From: Sorex araneus
Taxonomy: Eukaryota > Chordata > Mammalia > Eulipotyphla > Soricidae
Direction: 5' to 3'
Length of the DNA stretch: 64,000 nt
NCBI RefSeq assembly: GCF_027595985.1
Contig: NC_073302.1
Coordinates: 170,054,034-170,118,033 of the forward strand
The first letter of the stretch is position 1. Each line of letters opens with the position of its first letter. Below are positions 22,985-34,660 of the stretch, piece by piece. The position numbers were made by a program, and so were the translations under genes. The notes beneath the pieces were generated by a model, which saw nothing but the letters and a program-made list of their open reading frames with translations, was not told the origin of the DNA and searched no databases.

Positions 22985-23245
22985 AGGATCAGGAGACAGT
23001 ACAGCACCTAGGGTGCTGTATGACTCAGACTCAGTCCCTGGCACCAGAAAGTACTCAAGCATTCCCAGGTGTGATTCTGGAGCACCCAGGTGATCCCTGC
23101 ATCACAGGGAGTGAACTGCACATGCTCAAGCCCCAACATTGAACTGCCAGCCCAGCTGGCCCAAGATCCCTGGGAGGGGCCCCAGAGACTACTGCACACC
23201 AGTTGGGAGTGTTCCTTCCCTGTCACCCTGCAACGCGCACACCTC
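22985..23245 (+). mobile_element. SINE-A-like relic (low confidence)
   Basis: GAGACAGTACAGCACCTAGG resembles the head and 'caagcattcccaggtgtgattctggagc' the body. The remainder to 23245 is not explained. Confidence 0.4.
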
Positions 23246-23404
23246 ACCCCAACCCCTGTCCTTTTGTAACAAATTTTATTGGTAGAGCTCCTTTACTACA
23301 GTATAGTAAACTCACGGAGAAGCCCTTCTCTTGAAAATGAACTCAGAAAATAACATTAATCAGCATTTATCATCAGCCAAATTAATAAAAACGAAAGAAA
23401 ATCA

Positions 23405-23570
23405 GGGTCAGAGAGAGAGCACAGAGGTTAAGGCGCTTGCCTTGCTCTGAGTCGTCTCCTGGCCTGACCCTGGCATGGCATACCAGGATACAGCAGGGTT
23501 AGCCCGGAGCACTGCCAGCAGCGATCTCTGAGCACCGCTCTGTGTGATGCAGCCTCCCACCCCACAGAAA
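23405..23570 (+). mobile_element. SINE-A copy
   Basis: Head GAGAGAGCACAGAGG, weak B box, body CGGAGCACTGCC. A perfect 12-bp TSD, GAAAGAAAATCA, lies at 23393-23404 and 23571-23582. Confidence 0.82.
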
Positions 23571-24038
23571 GAAAGAAAATCAAAATAATCTAGTATCTGC
23601 AGAAACAGTATTTGATAAAATATTTTAAAAGAGAAAAGCCATCGCAAACTAGTAATAGAAAGAAATATCCTTAACAAGACAGACTGGTTCAAAAACAAAG
23701 TTCAAAGAGTCAAATTAGTTTTCATGGTAATATATTACAGTTTTCGTCAAGTTCAGGTGCCTGAAAGGAATGTTTATTATTACCACTTTACTATACTCAC
23801 TTATATTGTCCAAGTTTTCCAAAGATGCTAGCAAATATGGGAAGATATGGAAAAATAGAATGTATAGGGATTCAAAATAGGAAAATAAAATTATCAATAT
23901 TTGTATATAAAACAACAGTGACAAACAGTATTAAGAAACAATTTTATAGAATAAAAACAAAAGAAGAATCTAGTTATTAGGAGTAAAAAGAAAATTTCAC
24001 AAGATGATTTGCTATAAAAATTATACAAAGTATATTTT

Positions 24039-24196
24039 GGGCTGGAACGACAGCACAGCGGGTAGGGCGTTTGCCTTGCACGAGGCCGACCTAGGTTCGA
24101 TTCCCAGCATCCCATATGGTCCCCCAAGCACCGCCAAGAGTAATTCCTGAGTGCAGAGCTAGGAGTAACCCCTGAGCATCACTGGATGTGGCCCAC
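24039..24196 (+). mobile_element. SINE-A copy, tail-less
   Basis: Good A (CAGCACAGCGGG) and B (GGTTCGATTCC) boxes. The body ends at GGATGTGGCCC with almost no A-tail. A perfect 13-bp TSD, ACAAAGTATATTT, lies at 24025-24037 and 24197-24209. The missing tail despite an intact TSD is unusual for this family. Confidence 0.88.
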
Positions 24197-24214
24197 ACAA
24201 AGTATATTTACAAA

Positions 24215-25080
24215 TATCAGGAAGAACAAACTTGAAGTTTAGTAAAGGCATTATCAAAATATAAAATTAAAATCAGTTGTAAAAATAAAAGCCTTGTGAA
24301 TCCTACATATAGAAAAGAATATTATGAATTGACTATTACTAAATGAGATTAAGTAAAACTGCAATACATGGATATATAGAAAGAAGAGTCACTACTATGA
24401 AAATATCCACTGTCCTTTAACTGACTAATAGATTAAATTATATTTCATTCTAATCCGTAATGCTTCCTACAAAATTTAGAAATGTAACTTCAAAAGTCTA
24501 TGGAAGGATAGATAATAGCTGAAACTCTCCAAAAAATAAAAATAAGCTAAGAAATTATCATCCCAGGTACCACACTAGTTAAGACAGTATTTTACTAGTA
24601 TTGAAACAAATGCATTTAACCGATAGAATGGCTCTCCAAAATAGGTTGGCATAATACTCATGTGATACAAAGAACAGTGCCATAGCACGGGGAAAGGAAG
24701 GACTAGCCAGTATGAAAATTAATTTAAAAAGAAAAATGAAATTAAAGATCTGCCTCATGCTATTCACCAATTTTGAATAGATTATGGACCAAAAAAAGCA
24801 CAATTTTAGATATTTAAAATTTTGATGTAGCAACGAGGAATATGCCCATGGTGAAATACTAATTGCACTAACTAGAAGAAATTAGAAAATCTAATTCCAA
24901 AGCTAAAAAGAATATGGTGGTGATTTTTATTCATAATCAACATACTGATTAGTATACTACTTTGGAAAAAAATACATGAAATTTCAAGTAAAATGTTCTC
25001 ATCATATTCAATCCAGCAATCTCCTGTATGATCCATTAACTGGCGAGAAAACAGACATGACAAATTTCCCCAAATATTCA
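24215..25080. other. Unique or very old repeat sequence
   Basis: AT-rich. 24540-24830 has some L1 ORF2-like phrasing in plus sense ('gaacagtgccatag', 'agattatggaccaaaaaaagc'), too weak to call. Confidence 0.3.
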
Positions 25081-25089
25081 CATCATCGA

Positions 25090-25555
25090 AAGAAACATTT
25101 CATTTATTATCTTTGGTTGCATAATAACCTCCAAATATAGTGCCCCTCCCACAAGCAAAGACCATTTACAATCTCCTACAGTTTCTATGGATCAAAACTT
25201 GGGATCAAGTCCAAAAGGAAGTTCTGGCTCAGGTTCATGAGGTTTCAATTAAGATATATTGGCAAGGTCTGTGGTCCTCTACTGGGGTTAGAAATGGCTT
25301 GCTCATACATATGAATAATTGGTTCTGGTTGTTGCTAGAATCCTAGGTACCCTCCCACACAAGCTTCTCCGACACAAGTCTGCTTGATTATCACCATAAT
25401 ACAGCTGCTTTCTTTCTCCACAGGGATGGCTCTAGGAGAGCAAGGGAAAACACCAAAAAATCTCACCATTGCTTCCTTGATAGGGCAACTGGCAGAGACA
25501 GCAACCTTCTCCAAGGTAGAAAATGTTCACACAAAGGCATGGCTATCAAGAAGCA
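25090..25555 (+). mobile_element. Ancient LTR/interspersed repeat fragment
   Basis: 'catttattatctttggttgcataataacctcc', 'cagtttctatggatcaaaac', 'ttctggctcaggttcatgaggtttcaatt' follow the order of a common ancient eutherian repeat I cannot name with certainty (MaLR or DNA-transposon type). Confidence 0.35.
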
Positions 25556-25576
25556 AGGAGCAATGAGAGCATTTTT

Positions 25577-26024
25577 TTCTTTTAGTGAGTCACAGTGAGG
25601 GTACAGTTACAGATTCACACCTTTTCGTGATTGTTTTGCCCTCCCAGTATGAACCCAGATTCCCTCCCCCCCACCCCCCCATCCCATCCTCCCCACCCCA
25701 CCCCGCCTCTGTGGCCAGGGCATTCCAATTTGTTCTCTCTCTCTCCTTTTGGGTGTTGTGGTTTGCAATAGGGGCATTGAGTGACCATCGTGTTCAGTCT
25801 CTAGTCTACTTTCAGCACGCATCTCCCTCCCTGCACAGGATCTCCAATCACATTTTACTTGGTGTTCCCTTCGCTATCTGGGATGACTTTCCACCAACAT
25901 GTGAGGCCCGCTTCCAAGCTATGGAGCCAACCTCCTGGCATTATATACTACTATTCTTGGATGTAAGTCTCCTACTATGTTATTTTATATTCCATAGATG
26001 AGTGCAATCTTTCTATGCCTGTCA
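25577..26024 (-). mobile_element. L1 3' end, antisense, recent insertion
   Basis: Reverse complement of the 46.6-47.1 kb L1 3'UTR. Blocks in order: CACAGTGAGGGTACAGTTACAGA, C-rich run, 'ttgcaataggggcattgagtgacc', 'atagatgagtgcaatctttctatgcctgtc'. A 16-bp TSD with one mismatch, CAATGAGAGCATTTTT (25561-25576) and CAATGGGAGCATTTTT (26025-26040), shows a 448-bp 5'-truncated insertion. Confidence 0.92.
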
Positions 26025-26529
26025 CAATGGGAGCATTTTTAATCTGGCCAACTAGGAAGGAAAAATCTGTTCTCCAATTAATACTGTGTATAGTTCTTAC
26101 ATCACTAGCAGTCTAAGAACTGCAAGATTAGGTGATACTGGCACTGTACAGACACTACAGTATAACTAAAAAACAGCCTACACACAGCTTAGGCTGTCAC
26201 ACTTAGGGAACCTGCTAGACTACCATCATATGGGCAGCTCGTATCTGATGAACTGCATCATCTGAACAAAGAAGTAAGTGATGTTCGACTGTATTAATGG
26301 AGATAACAAATAAGAGATGGAAGTGAATAACCATAACTATACTGGAAAACATAGGTAAACTTTCCACTTTGTATAACTCTTAAAACAAAGCTAAAAGAAG
26401 CATTTATTTGGTATCATAATTTAGCTGATAAATCTGTAAAAACAAAAACTATATCAAGTGACAAAGGTTGTGGTGGGGTTGGTGATAAGAGTATAGCAGC
26501 CTCCCAAATTAAAAAGGGTTTAAATGGCC

Positions 26530-27740
26530 TGAGAAATTTGGAGTAAAATTAAAAAACACACCTTACTAAGAAAAATATTTGCATACTAAACATCAGATAA
26601 AGGGCTACAATCCAAAATAAATAAAGCACTAAAAAAGCTTAGCAACCACAATGACAACAAAATCAAAAAATAACCCCGTCAAAAAATGGTGAAGAGGATA
26701 TGAAGAGACACTTTTCTGGAGAAAACAAGGGATGGCCAGTAGACATATGAAAATGTGTCCAGTATCACTTATTATCAGAGAAATGCAAATCAGAGACACA
26801 ATGAGGTACCATCTCACACAAGGAAGAATGGCACACATCGCACACTGGAAACAGTATTGGAGGGATGGGGGATATGGTCAAAAGGAACCCCCATCTGGTT
26901 CAGTCTCTCCAGAAATCAGTGTGGCAATTCTTAAAAAAATAGTATTAGAACTTTCACATGACCAGCGATTCCACTGTTGGCATCTACCCCCAAAACACAC
27001 AAAAAATAATTAATTCATATTCACCTCTATGTTCACTGAAGCACTAAATACTATAGCCAGTGAACATCAACAACCCCAAGAGCCCAATGACATAAAGTCA
27101 TTTAGTTTAAGGGCTGGAGCGATAGCACAGCAGGTAGGGCATTTGCCTTGCATGCAGCCGAACCGGGTTCGATTCCTCCATCCTTCTCGGAAAGGGCAGC
27201 AAGCTACCGATAATATCCCGTCCGCACAGCAGAACCTGGCAAGCTACCCGTGGTATATTCGATATGCCAAAAACAGTAACAAGTCTCACAATGGAGACGT
27301 TACTGGTGCCCATGTGAGCAAATCGATGAACAACTGAGGACAGTGCTACAGACAGTGCATTGTCATTTATGAATAAAGACTGCAACTACACAGAGGAATC
27401 TTACGGTATGCTATTTGCTGCAATGTGAATGGAACTGAAGGGTATCAGGTTAAGTGAAGTAAGTCAAAGGGAGAAAGACAAACATCAGATGATCTCACTA
27501 TCTGAGGTAGGAACAAAGCTATGAAAAAGACAATATCTAACAATGGCTATAAATCTCGGATTACTAAAATTAATGGGAGTAAAACAAAGAGGTGGACTAG
27601 AGGTAACAAGGTCATTGGTCCTGGGCACTTTGGCAGTTGTGAGGTATAGTAACTTTGTACATCAAAACCATAAACGTTACCTCTAATGCAACCATGTCAC
27701 CTAAACAAAAAAGTAATACCAGTTTTTAATTAAAAAAAAA
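26530..27740 (+). mobile_element. L1 ORF2 3' end and 3'UTR, interrupted by SINE-B
   Basis: The canonical L1 order is clear: 'aaaaatggtgaagaggatatgaagagacacttttc', 'atcagagaaatgcaaatcagagacacaatgaggtaccatctcac', 'ttccactgttggcatctaccc', '[SINE-B]', 'tgctatttgctgcaatgtgaatggaactg', 'agatgatctcac', poly(A) at 27729. It has several frameshifts and is dead. Confidence 0.92.
27111..27361 (+). mobile_element. SINE-B copy inside L1
   Basis: Good boxes (TAGCACAGCAGG, GGTTCGATTCC), RTE 5'UTR piece (GCAAGCTACCGATAATATCC, CTACCCGTGGTATATTCGAT), RTE tail (AATGGAGACGTTACTGGTGC, GAGCAAATCGATGAACAACT), tail ACAGTGCTACAGACAGTGC. An 8-bp TSD, GTCATTTA, lies at 27098-27105 and 27362-27369. Confidence 0.9.
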
Positions 27741-27744
27741 AAGA

Positions 27745-29010
27745 CCATAATTCCTCACAGTAGCTCCTCTGGAAAAGAGAGAAAGGCAAGATGTGGGAAA
27801 AAATTAGATGCCAAGAAAATCACTAAGATTATTTTGAGGCTTGGAGTGGTAAACTTATTCATTATAATAGCTAATAACTTGTTTGAACATTTCATATACA
27901 GTACCACTTTCAAATCAGTATGCAACATTTATATAATCACAAAGTTGTGATGGTAAGCATATAAATTTTTTAACCAACAATGTATTTTAATGTAAGCAAT
28001 AATGCTAGAACTAATCTTTAGTAGCACTTACATATTTTAATTTGTTATTTGGGGCATTTTTCTTCAAACATTGTGTTAAGAATTTAATCTTTATATTTAG
28101 TCAGAAATTTGGAAAAAGAGTAAAGAATAAACTTCAAAGCAGTGATATATCAAAAAATATTATATTACTATAACAGATTCTTTGCCTGGTTTGAAGTAAA
28201 ACGAGTATTTTAAATGAGAATTCATGTTACCCCAAAAAGCTTTGAACCAACCATATTTTTAAAAATCCTAAGTATTTTTGAAACCTCTATTAAAGTAATA
28301 TCCCAACTTTAAAGCGAAAATGTTATGAAATACAACTACAAATTTCTGAAAATGTCAATTGTCAGTTATGTTTTTGTTCTTTCTTGGAAGCATTGCAAGT
28401 CAAATCTGCCTTGGAGGATATACAAATGATTAAATATTTTAAATGCTGGCATCAGGGCAGCGTAAGCAATTTGAAAATGAAGGAGGACTAAGAATTCAAT
28501 TCAGAATAATGGGTCCCCTCAGCTTCTAAAGGATGGGCTCATCTAGTCACAATTATAATATTTCCCACAGAGGATCATCTGCCAGTCTTTCAACATGACA
28601 CAAAAATAGATTTTAATTCTGAGGGAAAAAAATAACTTTTCTTGTTTTTCCAAAATAAGGTATAAAAGGAAAATGCTGTAACAGCAGCCACTGGAGAGGG
28701 TGGGGGAGGCTTGATGTTAAAATGAGAGTAAAACAAGCATAAAACATATCTGCTGCGTTTTCTAAACATTAACATTTTCTTAAACGAATTTCTATTTGTT
28801 TAAAAGACAAATGCTGAAAACACTGCTTTTTTTTTTCTGCATGAGCTAAACTTCCCTTCATTGAAAAATGAATGTTGATGCAACTCCCTTCTATTGGTAC
28901 AGGAATCAGCTCCCCGGAAATTATGAAGCTGCCTAGTCTAACAAAGAACTAGCACCAATGCCTAGTGACATATATATTTAAAGGTCTACACGGGGCTATA
29001 AATAACACCA
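27745..29010. other. Repeat-poor AT-rich block
   Basis: About 1.27 kb with no repeat I can name and no exon. TATAAATAA near 28998 and a GGTGGGGGAGG at 28698 stand alone. It is among the better places to look for conserved non-coding sequence. Confidence 0.35.
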
Positions 29011-29019
29011 TATTCTGTT

Positions 29020-29205
29020 TGAAATATCTGTGGTAGGGCATTCCTGGCAGAGCTCTCGCCTGGCAGTGCTTAGGGACCCCTAGGATACACCCAGAAGTGT
29101 CTGGGGGATGGGGACTAGCATTATAAGAGATCTTAAAGGATCAAACTAAGGGTCTCACACATACATGCAAGGCATGTGTTCTCATTTCAGTCACACAACC
29201 AACCG
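29020..29205 (-). mobile_element. SINE-A relic, antisense
   Basis: 'cctggcagtgcttagggacc', 'gggatggggac', 'gcaaggcatgtgttctcatttcagtcac' match the reversed body and head only loosely. Confidence 0.4.
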
Positions 29206-29361
29206 GGAATGTCTTTTCATTGATATATTGTTTACATTATACATGTTGTTAAATGTTCAGGCTTAGACCTCTTCAAATGTCACTCAATTATACAAAAATT
29301 TAGCTACAGAACCTTAAGTGTTAATCTAGTCCCTAAGTAACTATTTGAAATGTGACTACAG

Positions 29362-29496
29362 ATCTGGGGGCCAAAATCATATTCCAATAGGTAGGGCACT
29401 GGCCTTGCACACAGCTGAGCCAGGTTTGATCCCCATCATCCCATTTGGTCCCCAAAGCAACACCAGGAGTAATTCCTGAGTGCAGAGCCAGGAATA
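29362..29496 (+). mobile_element. SINE-A copy ending in a (GGA)n tract
   Basis: Head GGGGGCCAAAATCATATTCCAATAGG lacks a good A box. The body is clear (GTCCCCAAAGCAACACCAGGAG). The normal A-tail is replaced by the purine microsatellite at 29497. Confidence 0.75.
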
Positions 29497-29597
29497 ACAG
29501 GAGGAAGAGGAGGAGGAGGAAGAGGAGAAGGAGGAGGAAGAGAAGAGGATAAAGAGGTGTAGAAGAAGAAGAGGAAGAGGAGGGGGAGGAGGAATTA
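29497..29597. repeat. (GGA/GAA)n purine microsatellite
   Basis: About 100 bp of GGAGGAAGAGGAG between two SINE-A copies, giving the spurious Ser-Leu-rich reverse frame. Confidence 0.95.
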
Positions 29598-29602
29598 GAT
29601 TT

Positions 29603-29765
29603 GGAGGTCTGGAGAGATAAAATGAGTAGGATATTTGCCTTGCACCAGATCAACCAAGTTCAATCTGTGGCATCCCACATGGTCCCTCTATATCACCGCC
29701 AGGAGTGATTCCTGAGCACAGAACCAAGAGTAAGCCCTGAGTGCTGCTAGGTTTGGCATTATATC
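29603..29765 (+). mobile_element. SINE-A copy, old
   Basis: Head GGTCTGGAGAGATAAAATGAGTAGG, weak B box AAGTTCAATCTG, body 'tcaccgccaggagtgattcctgagcac'. Confidence 0.75.
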
Positions 29766-29924
29766 AATACCTCTTAAATAATAGATATTAGGATTAAATG
29801 AAGTGAGGTATGTGCTTAGAGAAGAACTTTGTCACATAGAACGTTTGCTTCTCCTCATGCTGTTACAGTCTGAGAATGTAGTTGAGTGTGGCACTTCCTT
29901 CCATAAATAAAAATTTTAAGTCCT

Positions 29925-30112
29925 TGGGGCTGGAGAGATAGCACAGTGGGTAGGGCGTTTGCCTTGCACGCGGCCGACCCGGGTTCAAATCCCAGCATCC
30001 CATATGGTCCCCTGAGCATGGCCAGGGGTGATTCCTGAGTGCAGAGCCAGGAGTAACCCCTGTGCATTGCCAGGTGTGACCCAAAAAGCAAAAAAAAAAA
30101 AAAAAAAAAAAA
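29925..30112 (+). mobile_element. SINE-A copy, young
   Basis: Near-consensus, with a 23-A tail. A perfect 10-bp TSD, TTTAAGTCCT, lies at 29915-29924 and 30113-30122. The boxes TAGCACAGTGGG and GGTTCAAATCC are nearly intact. Confidence 0.95.
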
Positions 30113-30314
30113 TTTAAGTCCTAAAAACTGAAGAACAGGATCAAGTGAGAAAGGACACTAAACTGCAAGAACTAAAAAGTAATGCTTAATGACATGTGAA
30201 AGGCATCATTTCCTTCTTTCCAATCTCTAACACAGTTTTCTGATCTTAAGTCCCCATGGATTTCCATTTTCTAACTAGACTATTAGAGCATCCTTGTAAA
30301 CCTCTTAGAAAATT

Positions 30315-30482
30315 CTGGAGCCAGAGCAATAATATAGCAAGTAAGGTGCTTGGCTTGCATGTGGACAATCCAGGTTTGATCCCCAGCATCCCGTATGGTC
30401 CCCTGAGCTAGCCAGGAGTGATCCCTAAGTGCAGAGTGAGGAGTAGCCCTGAGCACTACTAGGTGTGCCCTTATCTTCCAAA
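30315..30482 (+). mobile_element. SINE-A copy, old
   Basis: Head GGAGCCAGAGCAATAATATAGCAAG, B box GGTTTGATCCC, body CCGTATGGTCCCCTGAGC. Confidence 0.78.
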
Positions 30483-30484
30483 AC

Positions 30485-31625
30485 TTAATCCCTGAACCTC
30501 ACGGTAACCATCCCTACCACCATCACCATCACTACTGCCTGTTCCTACTTCATATTCCTTCAGTATCATTTCACACTCTAGAATTTATTCCCACACATAT
30601 TGCCATAAAGTCAGTAAATATAAAGGGATATAAAAAACCCTCTTCCTCCTTTAGATGTTTCCAAAGTTATTTGGCTTGCTGCCTCCTAAGAAAAATACAA
30701 AATAAAACAAAAACCTCAGTACCTCCTTGAAAAGTTACCTTAATTAAGTGAACAAACAAAAAAGTGACCCAAAGTGCACCCATGGCTACTAGCACCCCTT
30801 TGGGATCATTCAGTTCCCCCTCAACCACCAGGAGAGAGGTATCATCCAGGCTAGAAAACACTTTCTAAAAGCAATGGAAAAATAGACTAAAAAGAACTAG
30901 AGGAGGATCGGCAGTGTATGAAAAAATCGACTGAAAAGAGGCTGCTGATACTGGATACTGATTCTTTAAGTCAAGGAGACTTACCTCCTGTAGTAAGTTC
31001 AATGCAAGTTAGAGATTCAAGATTCATCAGAATTTGCCCGTATGTACCGATCGCAATTGTCGATTCTGCCCTCATGACTGCAAATTCAATAGCTCTATTA
31101 TAATTCAGTTACACACCTAACCTGTTTTACAGATACCTTACGACTACAACTAGAGAAGACAAAATTTCTTTTTGGCTACAGACAGATGTAAATTTTATAC
31201 CCAGAGTGCTGCTACACCAAAAATCCAAATTGTAAGAGTCATTTTGGAAGTGAGTGTGCCACTCTGAGGAAAGTTAGAGGAAAATAAAAATATCCTGAAG
31301 AACCTTATTAGTAGAAGCCCCCTCGACTTGAATAAGACTCCAGACTAGGATTGCAGGAAAGCACAGAGGCTGTTTTTGGAAACTTGAGGAAGGAATCACC
31401 TTTTATGCAATAGCATAAATTTTAGCAGCACTATTCCATGGAATTGGGCAGAAAGTTGAAAACGTCCCCAATAAAGTGGCTGTTGAAGCTAAGGAGATTT
31501 CCAATTAGAGTACAATGCTAAATGTGTCAGTTTGTTTATTTTGCTACTTAGAGTAAAAAGTGAGAAATGAGAGGTAAAATAATCAAAGGATTTGTTGAAC
31601 AAAAATGAGCCAAGACTTGCTCTAC
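30485..31625. other. Unique sequence, no gene seen
   Basis: No named repeat or exon. The frames at 30667-30861 (-) and 30918-31103 (+) have no recognisable content. Confidence 0.35.
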
Positions 31626-31629
31626 AAAA

Positions 31630-33027
31630 GATACTGTCAAGAGAAAGACAAGCCACAGACTAAGAGAAAATATTTGCAAAGGACATATCTGATAAAGGTA
31701 TTTTATCTAAAATATGCAAGGCATTCTTGAAACTCAGTAAGAAAATAACCCTGTGAAAAATGGGCAATAGATCTAGACAGCTCACGAAGAAGATACACAG
31801 ATGGTAATAAGCTTATGAAAAGATGCTCAAAATCATGCCATTAGGCAATTATAAATTAAAACAAAAAATGGAATACAACTATATACATAATAGAATGTTC
31901 AAAATCCTAAACATAGACAGCACCAAACGCTAAAGAGGATATGGAGTAACACAAACTCTTACTCATTGTTGGTTAAGATGCAATATGGCATGGCCATGCT
32001 GGAAGATAATTTGGCAGCTTCTTACAAAATTAAACACATTCAAAGCAAACGATCCATGAATCACACTCCTAGGCATTTACCCAAATGAGCTGAAAACTTG
32101 TGTCCACATATACCTACACATGGAAACGTCACTGTCACTGTCACTGTCATCCCATTGCTCATCGATTTGCTCAAGCCGGCACCAGTAACGTCTCCATTGT
32201 GAGACTTTTTACTGTTTTTGGCATATCGAATACGCCACGGGTAGCTTGCCAGGCTCTGCCTTGCGGGCGGGATACTCTCAGTAGCTTGCCAGGCTCTCCA
32301 AGAGGGGCAGAGGAATCAAACCCAGGTTTGATATGTGCAAGGCAAATGCCCTACCCGCTGTGCTATCGCTCCAGTCCTGAAAATAATACAGTAGCTTTTT
32401 TCACTTCAGCCAAACCAAGATATTCTACAGTGGGCAAATAAATAAATAAAATGTCTAATACACACAATGAAGCATTATTTAGCCTACACATACATAAGAA
32501 AACTAATAAATCATGAATAGTTGGTAAGAAACATAAATATATATTTACAAATAAAAAAAGCTAACCTAGAAAGTCTATAAATTGTATAGTTCTAACTATA
32601 TGTCATTCTAGAAGAGGAAAAACTTTAAAAACAGTGAAATTACCAGGGGTTGCCAGAGGTAGGGGAGAAGGAAGGATGAACAGTCAATGTAACTATTTTA
32701 GGGCAACAAAATGATTCTGTATGATATTATGATCATAGAAATCTGTCAGTATATATTTGTCCTAATAAAGAGAATGTTCAACACCAGGACTGAACCCAAA
32801 CATGAGCTATGAACTCTGGGTAGTAATATCCCAATGTTATTTAACGAACTGTAACAATGTACCACTTCCATACATAACGTTGGGGGGTGAGAGTATTACA
32901 TAAGTCTAGGATTCTATGGAAAAGCTTTGAACAGAACATTCTACTCAATTTTTTCTGTCAATCTACAGTTTTTTTTAATTCTCTCTAGAATGCAAATGAT
33001 GTTAAAATTAAAATTTGTCTTCTGTAT
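31630..33027 (+). mobile_element. Old L1 3' portion with 3'UTR, interrupted by SINE-B
   Basis: 'gagaaaatatttgcaaaggacatatctgataaagg', 'agaaaataaccctgtgaaaaatgggcaatagatctagacag', 'ggatatggagtaacac', '[SINE-B]', 'gaagaggaaaaac', 'gaactgtaacaatgtaccacttcc...ggggggtgagag' follow old eutherian L1 (L1MA/MB-like) 3' order. Confidence 0.85.
32127..32377 (-). mobile_element. SINE-B copy inside L1
   Basis: On the minus strand: intact head (CGATAGCACAGCGGG), B box variant, RTE 5'UTR piece, RTE tail, GACAGT x3 (32131-32148). The transition 'GAGCAAATCGATGAGCAATGGG' is intact. No clear TSD. Confidence 0.9.
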
Positions 33028-33037
33028 AAAGTTCACC

Positions 33038-33910
33038 CGAGCAGGAACCAGAGGCAGCTATAAGACTTGGGGTTCCGGCGAGTGCTTGCAACCATGTATG
33101 CGGACTGTGAACTAAGCTTTTGCCCCACGCCGGCTAACGGAGGAAATATCCTTCTCCCTTGGTCTCCTCTTCCCTCCCGGGGCAGAAGGCGTGGTGTCCG
33201 ACATTTTATGGGTCCTTTGAGCAGGTATGAACTTTGTGGCTCGGAAAAAAAAAAAGTGTGCTTTGAACTTGAAACCGGAAGACCTGGGCAGGCTCGGGCC
33301 GGGGCCAGAGCTCGGGCTCCGGCCGAGATTCAACCCGGGTGGCCATGCCTCTGCACAGCTGCGGGAATGCCGAATGAGCAGGAACCAGAGGCAGCTATAA
33401 GACTTGGGGTTCCAGAGAGTGCTTGCAACCATGTATCCAGACTGTGAACTAAGCTTTTGCTCCATGCTGCTCCAGGAAGGGAAATGATTCAATTTCCAAC
33501 TTTAATCTCCCTGGGTTTAATTACTAAAATACAGAAATTGTAAACGGCCGCACGACTTTTTTATCTCTTCACTCTCATCAGTGGAAAACTCAATATCAAA
33601 TATTTCCTTGTCAATAGGGCTGTATTCTTGGGGGATAAATTCCAACAAAAATAGTGAGTCTGTGTTGAAACTCCAACAACAATAGTGAGTTTTGTGTTGA
33701 AATATGGAATGTAATCAAGGTAAAGAGAAGAGTGAAATTTATCAGTTACCCAGGCGGGAGTGGGGTGGAGGGGAGGCATACTGGGGTTTTTGGTGGTGGA
33801 ATATGGGCACTAGTGAAGGGACGGGTGTTTGAACATTGTATAACTGAGACATAAGCCTGAGAACTTTGTAACTTTTCACATGTGATTCAATAAAATAAAT
33901 TAAAAAAAAA
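33038..33910 (+). mobile_element. COMP copy 2
   Basis: A perfect 10-bp TSD, AAAGTTCACC (33028-33037 and 33911-33920), defines an 873-bp insertion. An approximately 85-bp 5' module, CGAGCAGGAACCAGAGGCAG...GACTGTGAACTAAGCTTTTG, occurs twice (about 33038-33123 and 33374-33462). Between them is GC-rich sequence with CpGs and a 12-A run. A unique middle follows (CTTTAATCTCCCTGGGTTTAATTACTAAAAT, AATGGAATGTAATCAAGGTAAAG). Then comes an L1-3'UTR-like block (CTGGGGTTTTTGGTGGTGGAAT, GCACTAGTGAAGGGAC), TTCAATAAAATAAA and poly(A). Confidence 0.82.
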
Positions 33911-33920
33911 AAAGTTCACC

Positions 33921-34660
33921 TCCTAACCCATGCTGGTAAAAATGTAAGCTGATCTAACCTCTATGGAAAACACTATGGAGTTTTCTGAAATACCACAACT
34001 AGACCACCATTTTATCCAGCAATTCCACTCCTAAGTTTCTATTCAAAGAATATAAAAACCCACAGCACATCTATGTTCATCAAAGCACTACTTCCAATAA
34101 CCAATATCTGGAAACAACCAAGTACCCTGATGAGTGTACAAAGATATATCATATATAACATTATATATGATATTTATAGTATGTCTAGTTCTCCCTCTTG
34201 GAGAGCCCAGCAAGATACCGAGAGTATCCTGCCCACACGGCAGAGCTGGACAAACTTCCCATAGCGTATTTGATATGCCAAAAACAGTAACAATGATGGG
34301 TCTCATTCCCCTGACCCTGAAATAGCCTCCAATGCAGCACCATTGGGAAGGACAAGTAAAGAGAGGCTGCTAAAATCTCAGGCTAGGACAAATCGAGACA
34401 TTACTGGTGCCCGCTCGAGCAAATTGATGAACAACGGGATGACAGTGATGATGACAGTGATATACACACACAATGGGATACTACTCAGAAGCAAAAAAAG
34501 AAATCTTGCCATTTACAAGAAGGATGGAAATGGCCTGGAGGAACATGCTGAGATAACTGAAATAAGTCAAAAGGAAGACGACAAATAACAGGTAATTTCA
34601 CTGATCTGTGAGACATAAAGAAACAAATGAGGAAACTAAACCAAACAAGCTCTCAGACTC
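33921..34660 (+). mobile_element. L1 3' end, interrupted by an RTE-NA fragment
   Basis: 'cactatggagttttctgaaataccac', 'ccagcaattccactcctaagt', 'acttccaataaccaatatctggaaac', '[RTE-NA]', 'acacacacaatgggatactactcagaagc', 'gatctgtgagacataaag' follow L1 order. Confidence 0.85.
34182..34462 (+). mobile_element. RTE-NA, 5'-truncated
   Basis: Starts in the RTE 5'UTR (CTCTTGGAGAGCCCAGCAAG). It passes CCCCTGACCCTGAAATAGCCTCC, the ORF-start remnant GTAAAGAGAGGCTGCT, and then the RTE C-terminus/tail (GGACAAATCGAGACATTACT, GAGCAAATTGATGAACAACG, GATGACAGTGATGATGACAG). It clearly shows the jump from the first codons to the last. Confidence 0.85.

Noticed and set aside
29333-29653. 106-codon Ser/Leu-rich minus frame
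   Set aside because: Translation of the (GGA)n tract flanked by SINE-A.
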